Made by a program: the position numbers and the translations under genes. Source: Amblyornis subalaris (taxonomy: Eukaryota; Chordata; Aves; Passeriformes; Ptilonorhynchidae). Taken from it: a DNA stretch of 64,000 nucleotides. The notes beneath the pieces are model-generated. The model did no database searches, was not told the DNA's origin, and was given only the letters and a program-made list of their open reading frames with translations. Below are positions 39,713-52,172 of the stretch, piece by piece. Position 1 is the stretch's first letter; each line of letters opens with the position of its first letter. Location of the stretch: positions 3,131,769 through 3,195,768 of the forward strand of contig JACAXG010000064.1 in the NCBI GenBank assembly GCA_018881555.1. The letters run 5' to 3'.

Positions 39713-42700
39713 CTGGTTTGGGAAAAAAAAAAGAAGGCTGNTTAGCAGGTCTGTGGAGAGAAATCCAGGAGTAGACTCTGTCTGTGACCACGGGAAATTG
39801 TCCTGGTGGGAGACACCAAATAAATAGGGTGGGCACAAATAGTGTCCTAAAAAACATCAGTTTCACTGGGGCTGCCAGGGTGCAACAAGATGTTATTTTA
39901 GGAAGCAAGGGTATGATGTTTTTGTCTTTCAGGCCAAAGCAACTGAAATATTTGGATATTCAAGATGGCACTGGAGAAAACAACCCAAGGGATCCTCCTA
40001 TAAAAAGTTCTCTATTCAGATGATAACTCATGATGGAGTTGATCACCTCGTTTGGGAGATTTACTGGACTTGAGAGGTCCATCGCAACATCCCTTCCGTT
40101 TGGCCCAGCACCTGACTGTCAGAAATCAATTTGTCTTCATGTTTTCCAACACACGGACCCCAATGCCACTGCCTTTCTGGTTGGAGCTTGCTCCAGCAAG
40201 ATTCCAATCTATGTTTTAAACAAAAATGCTCTTGGAAGGAAGAACGCAGTCAGCCTGATGTAACTCTCCAACAAAATCTCTGCTCCCAGATGGAGTGACC
40301 AAAGCCCAACACATGCAGGCAATGGAAGTTCTCCTGGAACTATTCTGCACTCTGGATTTCAGATTACACATGAGCAGGAGCTCACATGTCCAGGTTTTAC
40401 AGAGGGGAATGAACTGCAAGGAAGTTCCTGCATCACCCTAAAAAACTACATCACCTTAAAAAACCAGTGGCAAACAAAAACTGATCTACACTAAAGCTAC
40501 TTAGCAGAAATGTTCACTTTACAGCCATTACAGCTGTTTCAGAAAACTGCTTAAGATTACAAAAGTTGATTTTATAAAAATGGGATAAACGTCTTTAATT
40601 CGAATGGCAGTATTTTCACACACAGAAGAATATCCCAGTCTCACAGNTCTTCATCCAAAGATTTAAAACCATTTTTAGAGCAGAGCAAGGATCATTATTC
40701 CCATTCTATAGACAAAGGGCCATAAACCTTATGTTTGTTCCACATGCAAAATAAGATAAGATTGGCACCCTGGAGAGCTGATCTCATGTTCCAGCACTCA
40801 CCCTACCAAATAAAATGGAATTCCAGATCTACCTCTCTATTTACATCCTTTGAGGGTGGTTTGGAATGAATCCCTAAAACAGCCATGTGCTATTTCACAT
40901 CAGTGTCCTGCCTTGTAGCACACTGATCCTCTTAGAGCAGCATCTTTGCTCCTGAAATACTATCAATTTGCTCTCTTGGGCATCCTGACTCCAATAGCTC
41001 CAGCAGCACTNGGAGATTTATGGGAAGTCAGAGAAACTCCCACATTGCACCTCGTTGGCAGTGCATCACTGGTGCAAAATAAGGAAGAAAGAAGAAAAAA
41101 AAAAGCACTTTTTTTTTTTTTTTTTTGTCAGTGTGTGCATGCAAAGCAATCCACAGAAAAATGGATTGGTAAGGACTAACTATAAAGCTCTGGAAGGCTT
41201 TTTGTGCTGTGAGTAATTTTATGGGAGAAAAGTTTGCAATGCTACCCAGATTCCCAAGAGGGACTTACTGACCAGCAGTCAATATCCACCAGAACAATTT
41301 ATTCCATAAGAGGAACAGGGGCTACAGACTTTCTATCAAAATTTGTAGGTTTAATTACTTAAACTGCACACTGTTAGAAAAGAAGAGTTCAAAAAAAGAA
41401 AATCTCTCAAATTAATTGACCAGTGAGCAGAAAAAAGTTATTACACGATGCAATAGAGAGCAGAAAGTTTATTCCNCATATTACTGAAATTGTGTGTCTA
41501 TTTACTTCAGCTCTTAAATATTTTCCCTTCAACTTAGCACTTTTTCTCCCCACGACAGTAAAACCTCTTCTCCTGAGAGTCCCCATGGGCTTTCAGGACA
41601 AATAATGACATTCTTGTGCAGCATTATAATTGGGTTTAATGTGACCTTGCCTTGATTTTCCTTTGGATCCAATTTATGTCACAAAATAGAGCCTGGAGAT
41701 CAGCACAAAAAAAGCCCAGATCCCCACATCTCCAAGACAGCAGCTTCTGTTTACTCGAGCTCAGATGTAATCATGCAAGAAAATGGAAAAAAAAAANCAG
41801 TCCTTGCCATCCATCACTAATCAAAGCAACCTGTTAAAAATTATNCTGGTGTTAAGTTTGATGTCTACAAGTGGAAACAGTCATTCCAGGCTTCCCTCCC
41901 CATCCTCTGGAGCAGACCATCACCCGTTCATTTTTTTTCAGGCAGGCTCAATTGCACATGGTCCTTCACAGGTTGCAAAGGCAGCCTGGGGTGATCCAAC
42001 TTTTAAATCCTGATCTCATCTGCCTGTTGGCAAGTGCCATAAATCCAGGCTGTAAAAACCACTTGGACAGAGATGAGTTGTGTCTTTGGAGCAGTCTTAT
42101 TTCTAGGTGGAAGGGCAGTGAGAANAGAGTTGAAGTAATAGAGGACTTTGCAAATTGGCAGGGAGGGAGTGAGAATAAAACACCAATTCAGGAAAGTCAT
42201 TGACTTAGAAACCATATGGATGCTGGAAGCAAGAATGTTACAGAAAACTACTAGGCAGAATCAAGTAGAATTGTCTTTATTTTCATCTCAGGTGCTGAAT
42301 CACCTGTTCTGTGGGTGAAACTTCTCCTCAGCTCTCACACACCAGCTGGAATTTGGTCCCCACAATTTGTTTGTGTTCCTCCCCATGATGCACATCATGG
42401 GCCAAAGTCAGCAGGAGCAAATGGGGTAGAAAATCTTTGTAGGAAGGACAAAAACCTTCTGTTTGTCCAATCTTTGCACGGGGGACAAGGGGATGGGGAT
42501 CATTCATTCCCTGTAACAATGATGTTCGTATGAGTTGAACCTACTGACGACAGCCCAGTCTGTCCATCAAACAGATGGGATTTTCTGGGGCAAATTGCAA
42601 TTCAAAGTGGGNTAAATTCTAATTTAAAATCCTGCTCTAATCTGGCCACAGCCTGTATTTATCTCTCCCCAAAGCTGCCTTCCCACTAGCACACAGCACT

Positions 42701-43142
42701 GAATGAATGTCATATCCAGAGATATTCCACAGCTTTGGCCCTTCTGGATGCTTCAACACTCTCCCAAACTCACCTGCACCCAGTGCACCCACAACTGAGT
42801 CTTGACCCAATGCCAANCTCACGTGAAGTCTGATGATTTCTGCAATATTTTCACCCAAACTATGCGAGACCCTGAGATGGATGTGAACTGGACAAAGGCT
42901 TTGTGCCTGAGTTTTTGATTTCCAATTCCACATGATTTTGGGAGGAGAACTGGTTTCTGCAGCTGTTTTCCTCTGGGTCATTTCCAAGTGAAAACCACAG
43001 TTGTTGTGTAACGGGAAAGGAAGTTATAGCAAGGCACGGAGCTTAACAGCTTCAAAGCACCCACTGCCACCTCTTATTTTTATTCTTCCTCCTTCCATAA
43101 GACCCATCACTCTCCCCCAACAGCATCCTGACTGACACATAC
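39713..43142 (-). other. TSNARE1: Short TSNARE1 intron
   Basis: This 3,430-bp intron runs from the donor gtatgtg to the acceptor ccaaaccag. It holds an 18-20-base T tract near 41.11 kb and otherwise unique sequence. No interspersed repeat was recognised in it. Confidence 0.83.
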
Positions 43143-43233
43143 CCTGGATGAGCCTCTGACAACCTCAGACAGCTGCTTGATGGCTTTGGTGCTCGTCGTG
43201 ATGGTTTTATTAGTCTCCTGCTGGGTCGCATGC
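43143..43233 (-). CDS. TSNARE1: TSNARE1 internal exon, syntaxin N-terminal helix
   Basis: This 91-nt exon is read on the minus strand. It is preceded by a polypyrimidine tract ending ctcttctgcag and followed by the donor gtatgtg. It starts with one base (G) that completes the previous codon, then gives 30 codons beginning HATQQETNKTITTSTK and ending VVRGSSR in phase 0. The peptide matches the helical syntaxin N-terminal region of the STX7/STX12 group, where STX7 has a corresponding LAKETDKYIKE stretch, and it joins directly to the next exon (QERLQLD). TSNARE1 is a t-SNARE protein believed to act in endosomal membrane fusion. This piece would lie in the cytosolic regulatory domain ahead of the SNARE motif. 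The previous exon must end with two bases of a codon. The choice of TSNARE1 over STX7 or STX12 rests on the chain of all four exons. Confidence 0.88.
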
Positions 43234-44502
43234 CTGCAGAAGAGAAGAGATGATGGGAATTGCAATTGAAATTAATTGCATAATGAGACACTTCGAGAAA
43301 TTTATCAAGCTGCAGAGCAATCGAGACAACACAACACACAGCACACAGGAGGGCTGTGGGAGTCCTGGGTCTTGACCAGGAATGGGAGACAGAAGGAAAC
43401 ACCGGGAAGGAGCCGCCCGAAATATTCTTCCTGTGGTCAGCACAAAGACAATTCCTGTGGAGCACTCAGATGGAAGTGATGAGGTGAAAACAGGGGGTGG
43501 ACAGGGAACAAGGCCATCACAGATGGCTGGTATTGCAAGTTGTCGAAGAAGGGTTGTACAGCAAAAGGAGATGGGGCTGGGGAGTTGCCTGATGGCTTGC
43601 CCAGGAAAATATTGTACTCGGAAGAGAAATTTGAAACTGAGCAGGACAAATTTGCTTCCCCTGGTCATCTACCCCTTAATGACACAGGATCTCCAGGAAA
43701 GCACTGGGGATGTGAAGGTGCAGTGCTGCTTTACCAGCACTGGAACAGGCAGGGAGCCAAAGCAGTCACTCCTGCAGCCATGGCTGTTCCTCTCCTGCAC
43801 ACCNCAAATTCCAGGACTATTGTTCCTCGTAAGCACTGGTTGCTGGCCTCGCTCTTTGGGACCACACAAACTAAGGGGAAGAGACGTAAATGCTTCCCAA
43901 AGGTATTTATTAGCTCAGTCCAGCAGTTCTCAGGCTTTATAAGGTCAACAGAGCACTTTCAGCCTCTAAGCTTCTCCAGAGAGCACTTCACATGCTTTTA
44001 GTCAGAAAGGGGTGGTTTTCTGTGAGGTTTTGTTCAAAAACTCGAGAAATACTTGAAAAAGACCTGGAGAAAATGATGTTTTTTCCCTCTTAGAGGACAC
44101 ATGTGAGCCACAGTTGTACTGAAAAGACACATTTGTCAGTGCTCTTTTAAATTTTTTTTTTAGGGTGGTGAGATTTGGAGTGAATGGAGGTTCTTTGATT
44201 AAAAAACATCAAGAGGCTTTACATGGTCCCTTTGTTCTGAAGACCCGTGGCTTGTCCTGACTCTCCAGCTCCTTCTTGCTTCTCTCTCAGTTCTGATGGA
44301 GAGCAGCTCTTTTGAGACTTAGGTCAACTCTCTCAGCACCTCCTTTGAGGAGTAAAGTCAGACCCCAAACAGTTTTTACCCAACACAACCTTAACTACAA
44401 ATAAATCAAGACCTCTCTTGTTGAGGTCATAAACCAAAGTCTAGCAGCCTTTTTCCCACTTCAGTGTTTTTGTGCAAACAGCTCAGTTGGGAAAGCTTTC
44501 CA

Positions 44503-44700
44503 AGATCACAGACTCATAGGATGGTTTAGGTTGGAAGGGACCTTAAAGACCATCTTGTTCCAACCCACTGCCATGGGCAGGGACACTTTCCACTAGACCA
44601 GGTTGCTCCAAGCCCCATCCAACCTGGCCTTGGACACTTCCAGGGATGGGGAAGCCANAGCTTCTCTGGGCAACCTGTGCCAGGGCCTCACCACCCTCCC
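44503..44700 (-). mobile_element. CR1 LINE fragment, 3' 200 bp
   Basis: The plus strand begins agatcacagactcataggat and continues ggtttaggttggaagggacc, aggttgctccaagccccatc, ccttggacacttccaggg and gggcaacctgtgccagggcc. It stops in the caccaccctccc segment. Confidence 0.9.
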
Positions 44701-45779
44701 AGTAAATAAAAGTGAGCTTAGTTTCATACAAGGTACCTACAAGTGAAAGTTTAATGTACCATGAAGACAACATCTCTTAGTCGCAGAACAGTAATTCAGA
44801 TGTGTGTGAAGGGTTGAACACTCCCACAGAAGGCATGGACTCCTTTGGCACCATGCAGGGAAGAAATAACCCCATATGAAGGCAAAACTGGATCCAATAA
44901 TGAGTTATTAGCTCTGCTTAAATTAAGATACCATTTCTGTGTTCATTCATCAAAATGAGCTTCAGTTGCTGATGATCCCAGGGCTCACTGCACCAGCTGA
45001 GCAATTACATCACTTTTAATTTGAGATGGAAGAGGTCACATCTGCCACAGACAGGTATTCCACAGTGTCCCTGCGAGAGAGGGAGCTGGGAATTGAATCC
45101 TGTCACATCGCTTACGCCGAGGAGTGCACAGCCAGCCTGATCCCCAATCTCTTCATCAAGCAAATCTTGCCACCAAATGCATGAATTCCATAAGCAGCAG
45201 ATTCGAAACTGAGGTTTCCATACCTAATTCCTCTTAATGGAAAGCAAGATGCTGGAGTTGACATCCATTTTGCAGACCTCATTAAATTATCTNCCCACAG
45301 AACAACTCAGGGATTTACATACCAGTAATTCTCCATCCCCAAAGTAAAATGGCTTGTTAGGCTCATGCATCTGATCCTTCCCAATCTCCAAAGTTAAATA
45401 AAGTCATCTTCATTTGCATTGTAATGTAAATTTTATGTTAGATATCTTATATAATAAATTCGTGCCGGGCANGATCTTTGCTGCAAAATAACTGGGAGCA
45501 GGACTACAAAAAAATAAAAGTTCTGCCTTCCACCTCTTAATTCAAAATGCACTTGAACCAACATGCTGCTGCTTGATTTTGGCACTTTCCACTTTGTTGT
45601 CAGCACAATTAACTTCTTATTCTTCAACCTCTGAGATACACTCAGGAATCAGAAAATGATTATGTTTAATTTACATTAAATGCTATTAAGATCTTAATTN
45701 AAAAAAAAAGAAAAACAAACCTTTCAAAACTCTGCTTCCTGCAGCATTTTATTTTAATTTGTAATGGTAACAAGATAAG

Positions 45780-45838
45780 TTGTTGTTATTGTTGTTATTA
45801 TTATTATTAACAGAAGTAGCATTATTAGTATTATTATC
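45780..45838. repeat. TTG/TTA trinucleotide-rich simple repeat
   Basis: The stretch is built of gtt and att units (ttgttgttattgttgttatt, then attattattaa), followed by a few more att units up to tattattatc. It is an impure microsatellite. Confidence 0.75.
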
Positions 45839-47137
45839 TGTCTTTATATTCCTCTCCCCATGGAAGCGTGGAAGTTAATTAAAGAGGTGTCTCTGATGAA
45901 TAAAATTTGCTTCTCAAACGAGTTCTCCACAAAACAACAAGTTAATACTCAGTCTGTGGAGTTACCAAGTCCCTAAAATACGAATGCAGTAAAAGAGTCA
46001 CTCTGAAAACAAGCCCTGGCAGAGTAAAACCAGAGAGGGCATCTCTTAGGAGCAGCAGCATCTCTCGCTGAGCGTTTCTGCGCTCACAAACACTGCAAAG
46101 ACAACACACTAAATAATCCAAGAGATGCCAAACTGCTGCCTAAGAGTTCCCCGTGGCTGCTGTTTCCTTGGCTGGAGCAGCACGGTCCGGCGGATCCGCG
46201 CTCCCCAGCTGCTCCCGGTTTGTTCCTTGAACGATCATCTCTCTCATTTATTTATCCAGTTTTAAAAGGAAAGCAGCTGAACCACTGCCTGGGCTGCTTC
46301 TTTGAGGCCCTTGATGAATGACCAAGTCAACACAAAAATAATCAGGCCCCAAGTGCCACAGCAAACACCGACAAGGGAGAGAGTTCTCTCTGCCTCGCTG
46401 TGCCTGTCGATGCTTTCAATAATCCCAGAGAGCTTTGTTTTCCAGCTCCAGCAGGAAACGGCATTTCCACTTGTAATAGAAGATACTGCTTATTTTACTT
46501 CCTTCTGATCCCTAATGGAATAGCAATAATGAGTTTTTCNGGTACAGATCAAAGACACCTTTGCTGTAGTGGTTTAAACATCGTTTAAACNTCAACAGGG
46601 CAACTGCACAGCAATGGAGTGGTTTTCTGCACTTAAGAGCTGAGTGGTCAAGTAGGATTGGCTAGAGCGAAGCCAGAAAGCTCAGCACAGCTCAACTTGT
46701 GATTTTCACAGCTGCTGTAATATTTACTGCGGTTTTCTTATCCAAAAAGAGGTAAAAATTATAGTCTCTGGAGCCGAGCACTGAGCTTAAGCTGAAGTAG
46801 GTTCTGAGCAGCTGCATTTGCATTTGTTCCATTGTTGCTGGAGACAGAAATGCCTAAATGTGCATCCAATAGGCAGAAGGAAATTTTTTGCACCACAGGA
46901 CTTCTCCTTCCTGTCTTACAGATGCATTCTGAGCAGGAGTGATGGCTGTGGGAACTGATAGGCCCCAGCAAACCATAAATACTTGTAGGTAAAACTTCAT
47001 GCCCACAGGGACAGCCATGGAGGAGCAAGGGGTCCTTGGTCCCCGAGGATCCTATTCCCCTTTCTCCACCTAATAAAGGTATTTAACCACAGAGCAAAGC
47101 CAGTGGAGGTCCTCTGTGATCCGTGGAGGGGGACACC

Positions 47138-47903
47138 TGTACAGGATGCTCTGGAATGTGGTCAAACAACTCGAGCAATGCCCTATTTTGCAAGTTATTC
47201 GTGGTGGGCTGAGAGGCGCATCACGTGCCGGGTTTTGGTGCTGAATTATCTTAAAACCCATCTGGCACACCAACCTNAAACCAAATCTGATAGCGAGGCA
47301 CAGATTTGGCAGATAAGCTGCTAAACTGACTGAAGCACGTGACCGGCAGTCAACNTCTTTACACTCCAGTCCATTTTCCACGGGGTGGGTTCTTCTAACA
47401 AATTTCTCCTTGGAGTGTATGTGGAGATTCCTCCCTTGGGTAGGGGATGCTCCCCANGGATGTCCCTCAAGGCTGAGTGAAAGAGATTTGCCCACAGTCG
47501 TTGGCCTGGGTGAGTTACATCAATCTCTAACAATTGTTTGTTTTGGTAGCTTTAATATAATTTCTTTAATATTGCTTTGATGTAGTGCACTACCCTATCT
47601 GATACTATAATAGTAGTTTTAGCTTTTATACTGTGTAATAAATTATTCTGAATGAGTTGTTTTGTCTAATCAGTTATCATAACAAAGAATCCATTTTTAC
47701 AATTTGCCATCATTAAAACCTGAGGGACAAAGTTATAAAAGTTAGACTGTTGACAAAGTCCGGGGATAGGACTGGATCCAGCTGCCCCAGGCTCCTCTCT
47801 GAGAAGGAGTTTAGGAAGCAAGGGGGTCCTTTTCTGCACATCATGACTCAACAGGAGCTTCTCTAATAAACTTTGTCTGAAGCTCCCACTCCAGCCTGTG
47901 ACA
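47138..47903 (+). mobile_element. Probable solo LTR of an endogenous retrovirus
   Basis: The right part is LTR-like on the plus strand. A TATA-like ttataaaa at 47733 is followed about 130 bp later by AATAAA at 47865-47870. A short U5-like segment (gaagctcccactccagcctg) then ends in tgtgaca at 47903. A start at tgtacagg (47138) would give about 766 bp with flanks acacc and gcacc, matching at four of five bases as a possible target-site duplication. No gag, pol or env reading was seen next to it. The left limit is uncertain and the family is not named with confidence. Confidence 0.45.
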
Positions 47904-47993
47904 GCACCTCCAAGGATGATGCAGAGAAGTCCACACTTGAGTGGTGACCCACCATTCCTGTGTCTCCTACAGAGCCAGGATGATCCTACAGCA

Positions 47994-48330
47994 GAATCAG
48001 AGAATCATGGAATACCCTGAGTTGGAAGGGACCCACAAGGATCATCCAAGTCCAACTCCTGGCCCTGCACAGGACAACCCCAACAATCCCACCCTGTGCC
48101 NGAGAGCGTTGTCCAAACACTTGAGCTCTGGCAGCCTTGGGGCTGTGACCACTTCCCTGGGGAGCCTGCTCAGTGCCCAACCACCCTCTGGGGGAAAAAT
48201 CTTTCCCTGATATCCAACCTAAATNTCCCCTGGCACAAATGCAGCTGTTCACCTGGCTACTGTCATTGGTCACCACAGAGAAGAGGTCAGTGCCTGCCCT
48301 TCCTCTTCCCATTATGAGGAAGCTGAAACA
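47994..48330 (-). mobile_element. CR1 LINE fragment, third tail type
   Basis: The reverse-oriented copy begins cagagaatcatggaataccc, then tgagttggaagggacccaca, aggatcatccaagtccaact and cctggccctgcacaggacaa. It continues to ggggagcctgctcagtgccc and tttccctgatatccaaccta. It is similar in type to the copy at 1.8 kb. Confidence 0.88.
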
Positions 48331-48547
48331 AACACTTATTATCCATAGGCTGGAAACTTTTGCTGCCTTAGATCACAACACTTTACTGCCCCAAACACAG
48401 ACAGCCCCAAACCTCATTCTCTAGGACTTTTGGCTCTGGTTCTGCACGGTGAATGCAGTGGGCATCTCTCACCTCCAAGCATTTATTGCAGATGTAAGCA
48501 AAGCAGAAAGATGAGGTGGGAGGAAAGCTTATTTTTTAGAATTGTAG

Positions 48548-48668
48548 AATCACAGTATCACAGAATGGTTTGGGTTGAAAGCAACCTTAAAGATCAAACC
48601 CTGTGCTGTGGGCAGGGATGGCACCCACTAGGTCAGGTTCCTCGGGGCCCCATCCAACCTGGCCTAAG
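48548..48668 (-). mobile_element. CR1 3'-tail fragment
   Basis: The plus strand reads atcacagtatcacagaatgg, then tttgggttgaaagcaacctt, then aggttcctcggggccccatc and caacctggcct. It is 5'-truncated soon after. Confidence 0.85.
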
Positions 48669-50384
48669 TTGTTTCACTAAATTTCACCAAGTCTTCTATA
48701 TTATAAATATATAATAAAGTATATTTACTGTGTTGTTACAGTCATCAAAGGAAGAAAGGTTAAATCCACTTGTTCTGGCCCCAAACTGCCTCTCACAGCC
48801 ACTTTTTCCTTCTTTCTTTCTTCTTTAAGACCTAATTGTGCAGTTGAGGAATAGTTTACAACAGAGGAAAAAAAGAGCTCTAATTCTGATCCGTCAGCAA
48901 ACACCTTTGCATAGGTGTAAATCATCCAGCAGAGTAAAAGTCAGGAGAAATACGGACTGCTGCTTCCAGGTTTCAAGTCACACAATATTCTAAAATAAAA
49001 GCATCATGGATTTCCAATTTGCCTGTCACTTGAAAGTATTAGGAGACGTGGCACTATTTCTCTTACGGGAGCTCAGGGGATGGTCTGAGGCTGTGTGGGA
49101 AAAGAAAGGGAGGTATTTCAAACCCACCTGACGTGGGTGAAATACCATCCCTAGANAGGAACAGGGTTTGCAGTTCTGCTGTTCAGTGGCTCTGCATTAA
49201 AACACAGGAATTTCTGACAGAGAGCAGCCCTCACCAATTTCATCACAGAAATGCAAACCTTAGCAGAATTTTTCACGGCTTTTTCNATACCTATTTTTAA
49301 GCACCTTTTTTATCATGGCTTCTTAAAATTAAATGATAATAAATAAAGAAGCAGTTATTACTGAAAGAAGGAGAATGCTTGCTCCCCCGCAGGACTTGAC
49401 CAGCTGCAGACAGCTAGTTACTCANTAATCGCTGCCAGAAATTCAGATTTGTGTTTTACAACCAAATTATCTCCAGAACACTTTATAAGACCCCCCCTCT
49501 TAACCCTGCTTCACCTCCAGATTAGTTCAGCATCGCCTCAGACTCCATCTGTCAAGTCATTGCTGGCAGCTCTCAAAACAGGACCCCACGGGAAGCAGCT
49601 CNACAATGTCACTGCCATTACTCACCTCTCACGTTATTTTTCTTTCTCCCACCCATACTATTCCCGAGTAAGTTTTAATTTCAAAAGTTTCACTTTATTT
49701 CCTAATGAAAGAGCNCCCTGAATCCTTCGTAACCGCCTCGCTAGCACTGAGATATATTACACCTCCCTCTCTCTCATTATGCAGTAAGCCTCCTAGCTTA
49801 TGAGAGACAGAAATTAATTTAATTTGCCATAATTTCATTTTGACGAGCCCCGGTGCCTACTGATCACGATAGTGATTTTCTTTTTTTCCCCTTCCAGGTG
49901 CTGATAAACTGCTTATTTCTTTTTAACTATCCTTGCAACTTCGCTTGTGCAGAAGCAAACCATCCTCCTGCAGCAGATTCCTGCAGAAAAGCAAACAGAT
50001 CCCTCCCTTCCCAGCCCAAGGACCTCGGCTGCCCTCCGTGAGCTCTTCATATTCACCCAAGTTTCCAGAATTGCCCTGATAATCCTTTTAGCGCCCTCAG
50101 ATAGATGGCACCAAGCTGTGACTGTTCCAATTGCTGTGCCTGGGCTTTCCAATCCTCTCATGCCTCTCACATTCCTGCATTAAGGAGTGGATCACGGCCC
50201 AACATCTGTCCNGGAAAGGTCACTGGGATGTGTTCCTGGAGCGATTCTCAGCGCCAGAGCCGGGGGTGCCCGCGGCAAGAATGGAAAGCNACTGAGCGAC
50301 ACTCAACCTACACAGTGTTGTTATCACACCTCCCTTCCAGGGATTTGCTGCAGTTCCCTGCTGAAGCTTGGATTGGAGCTGTCT

Positions 50385-50468
50385 TTCCAGGTTTTTCAGG
50401 GTTGGAACTCGAGGATCTTTAGGGTTGCTTTCAACACAAATCGTTCTGTGATTTGATGGTTCTGTGAA
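50385..50468 (+). mobile_element. CR1 3'-tail fragment, diverged
   Basis: The tail reads gggttggaactcgaggatct, then ttagggttgctttcaacaca, then aatcgttctgtgatttgatg. Upstream of about 50385 the match is lost. Confidence 0.6.
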
Positions 50469-50639
50469 TACGCCCAACNAAAGCTCAGGGTGGCTGCTTG
50501 TAGGGCTCTGTAGCAGGAGTTAAGACAACTTGCAGGGAGAGGTGGGGAGAACTAAACAATTTCTGNGTCCTGCATGTAGTCCAGAAACAGAGAAAAAAAT
50601 TANATACTGNAAAAGAGTGTTAGAAACTGGTGTTTCTAA

Positions 50640-50738
50640 CCTTCNGTGGNAGGTGTCCCTGCCCATGGCAGGGGGGTTGGAGCTCTGTGATCTTTAAGGT
50701 CCCTTCCAACNTAAACCATTCTGTGATTCACTGATGAA
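50640..50738 (+). mobile_element. CR1 3'-tail fragment
   Basis: The plus strand shows aggtgtccctgcccatggca, then ggggggttggagctctgtga, then tctttaaggtcccttccaac and accattctgtgattcactga. It lies only about 170 bp from the previous tail, as a separate insertion. Confidence 0.88.
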
Positions 50739-51070
50739 AACGTCCCCCTTCCCTGAGAATGGCAGAGATGTGGATGTTGTCTCAGTTTCATCCTCTATTG
50801 TACCTAAAATCTATTCCAAATCTCTTTGGAAGCACCATGTGTGTGGACTCCAATAAATGCAAACTCCCTCTTACATTGTCCCTGGAAAATACAGACACAA
50901 AATCCAAAATATAACGAANCCCAAGGACTTCACGAAGATAAAATTGATGACTGATGTACCTGCCTAAACAAGTTCACTCATAATTTATGCTCCTGTAGAG
51001 ATTAGCTCGTGTGTTTCAGTGTAGAATCACAAACATTGCTTTGAGGGTACACAAAAGTGCCAGAAAGTGT

Positions 51071-51104
51071 CCTACACACACACACACACACACACATGTG
51101 TAGG
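51071..51104. repeat. (AC)n microsatellite with palindromic ends
   Basis: A run of about 23 bases of alternating AC (51074-51096) is flanked by cctacaca on the left and its exact reverse complement, tgtgtagg, on the right. The whole unit can form a hairpin. Confidence 0.9.
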
Positions 51105-52150
51105 AAAGGCAGGGACAAATGGACAGGAGATAAATGGTACTGCAGATTAATGTAGTCTATTCTCCTTCCCACACTCACTTTCTTGGCTTTAGCATTTAAC
51201 ATGCATTCAATACTCGATATGGCACTGTGAAAAGCAAAGATGAAGGGTACTTTACTGAAGTGAATGAATGATCGATTGCTTTAGCTCTCCTTGAGAAATT
51301 ACAATGGAACCATCATTAATAAAATAGCCAGTACTTGGAGGATGAAAAGTTTTGGTGAAGAGAGATGGATTTTTTTAGGTTTTATTCTGATTTTAAAAGT
51401 TGCTTTTGCTGCTTCGTGTGTTTTCTCNCCACCATTTTTTTTTTTCAGTGGCAGAGCAAACATCTGCAAAAAGGGAACAAATCACATCAATTTCTGAGAT
51501 GTACGCATTTTCATCTCACAAAATACGTTTCATTAAAAAAAAAAAACAAAATAAAACCAACATTGCTTAAACCCAGGCAATTTTAATTGAAAAATGAATC
51601 CATTTCACTCAAATGACTGCAATGAGTTTTGTTATTTTGTGAAGTGAGCAAGAAATCAAAGGCAAACAAACAGCTCGAGACACTTTTCAGCTGGCTGAGG
51701 TTATTTGTGTATTCCTAGTTAGGGGCATTAAAGCACAAATGCTCCTGTGTGTACGCTTAAATTAAGTGATGTGCCTAAACCCGGTTCCTCCATCAGGATT
51801 TAAGTGAGAAGGAAAAGGCATTAGCAGCAATTGTGCCCCTGGAATTGTCAACGTGGAGCAACCAGGCTGTCTCATACAGCCGTGAAAAATGCCCACCCTT
51901 GGACTAGCAAGAAATCTAAAGAGAAAGGCAATGACCAAGCAATCCTTTCGCAGTCTAAAGAGNAAACCCGGGTGGTTTATCATCTCCAAGAAGCTCAGCG
52001 TTGAGAATGAGCAGACAAACGCCCAGAGCACTGCAGCAGTGAACGGACACGGTGGGTTTGTGCACACCCGTGGCAGGAGTCAAGCNCCGTGGGTTTCAGG
52101 AGGAAGCAGGTCAGCAAAGGAAACCCATTTGTTACACTGATCCCTCATCC

Positions 52151-52172
52151 CCTCCCATCCCATCCCATCCCA
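52151..52172. repeat. CCCAT pentanucleotide repeat
   Basis: Four near-perfect copies of cccat occur in cctcccatcccatcccatcc, followed by caggtgac. This is a small simple repeat. Confidence 0.85.

Noticed and set aside
43382..44001. Two overlapping plus-strand frames (186 and 153 codons) beside a TSNARE1 exon
   Set aside because: They are in different frames over the same DNA, contain an N, and read as random low-similarity peptide.
46570..46591. Repeated gtttaaac words suggesting a binding-site pair
   Set aside because: Two copies of an 8-bp self-complementary AT-rich word are expected by chance in a 64-kb AT-rich window.
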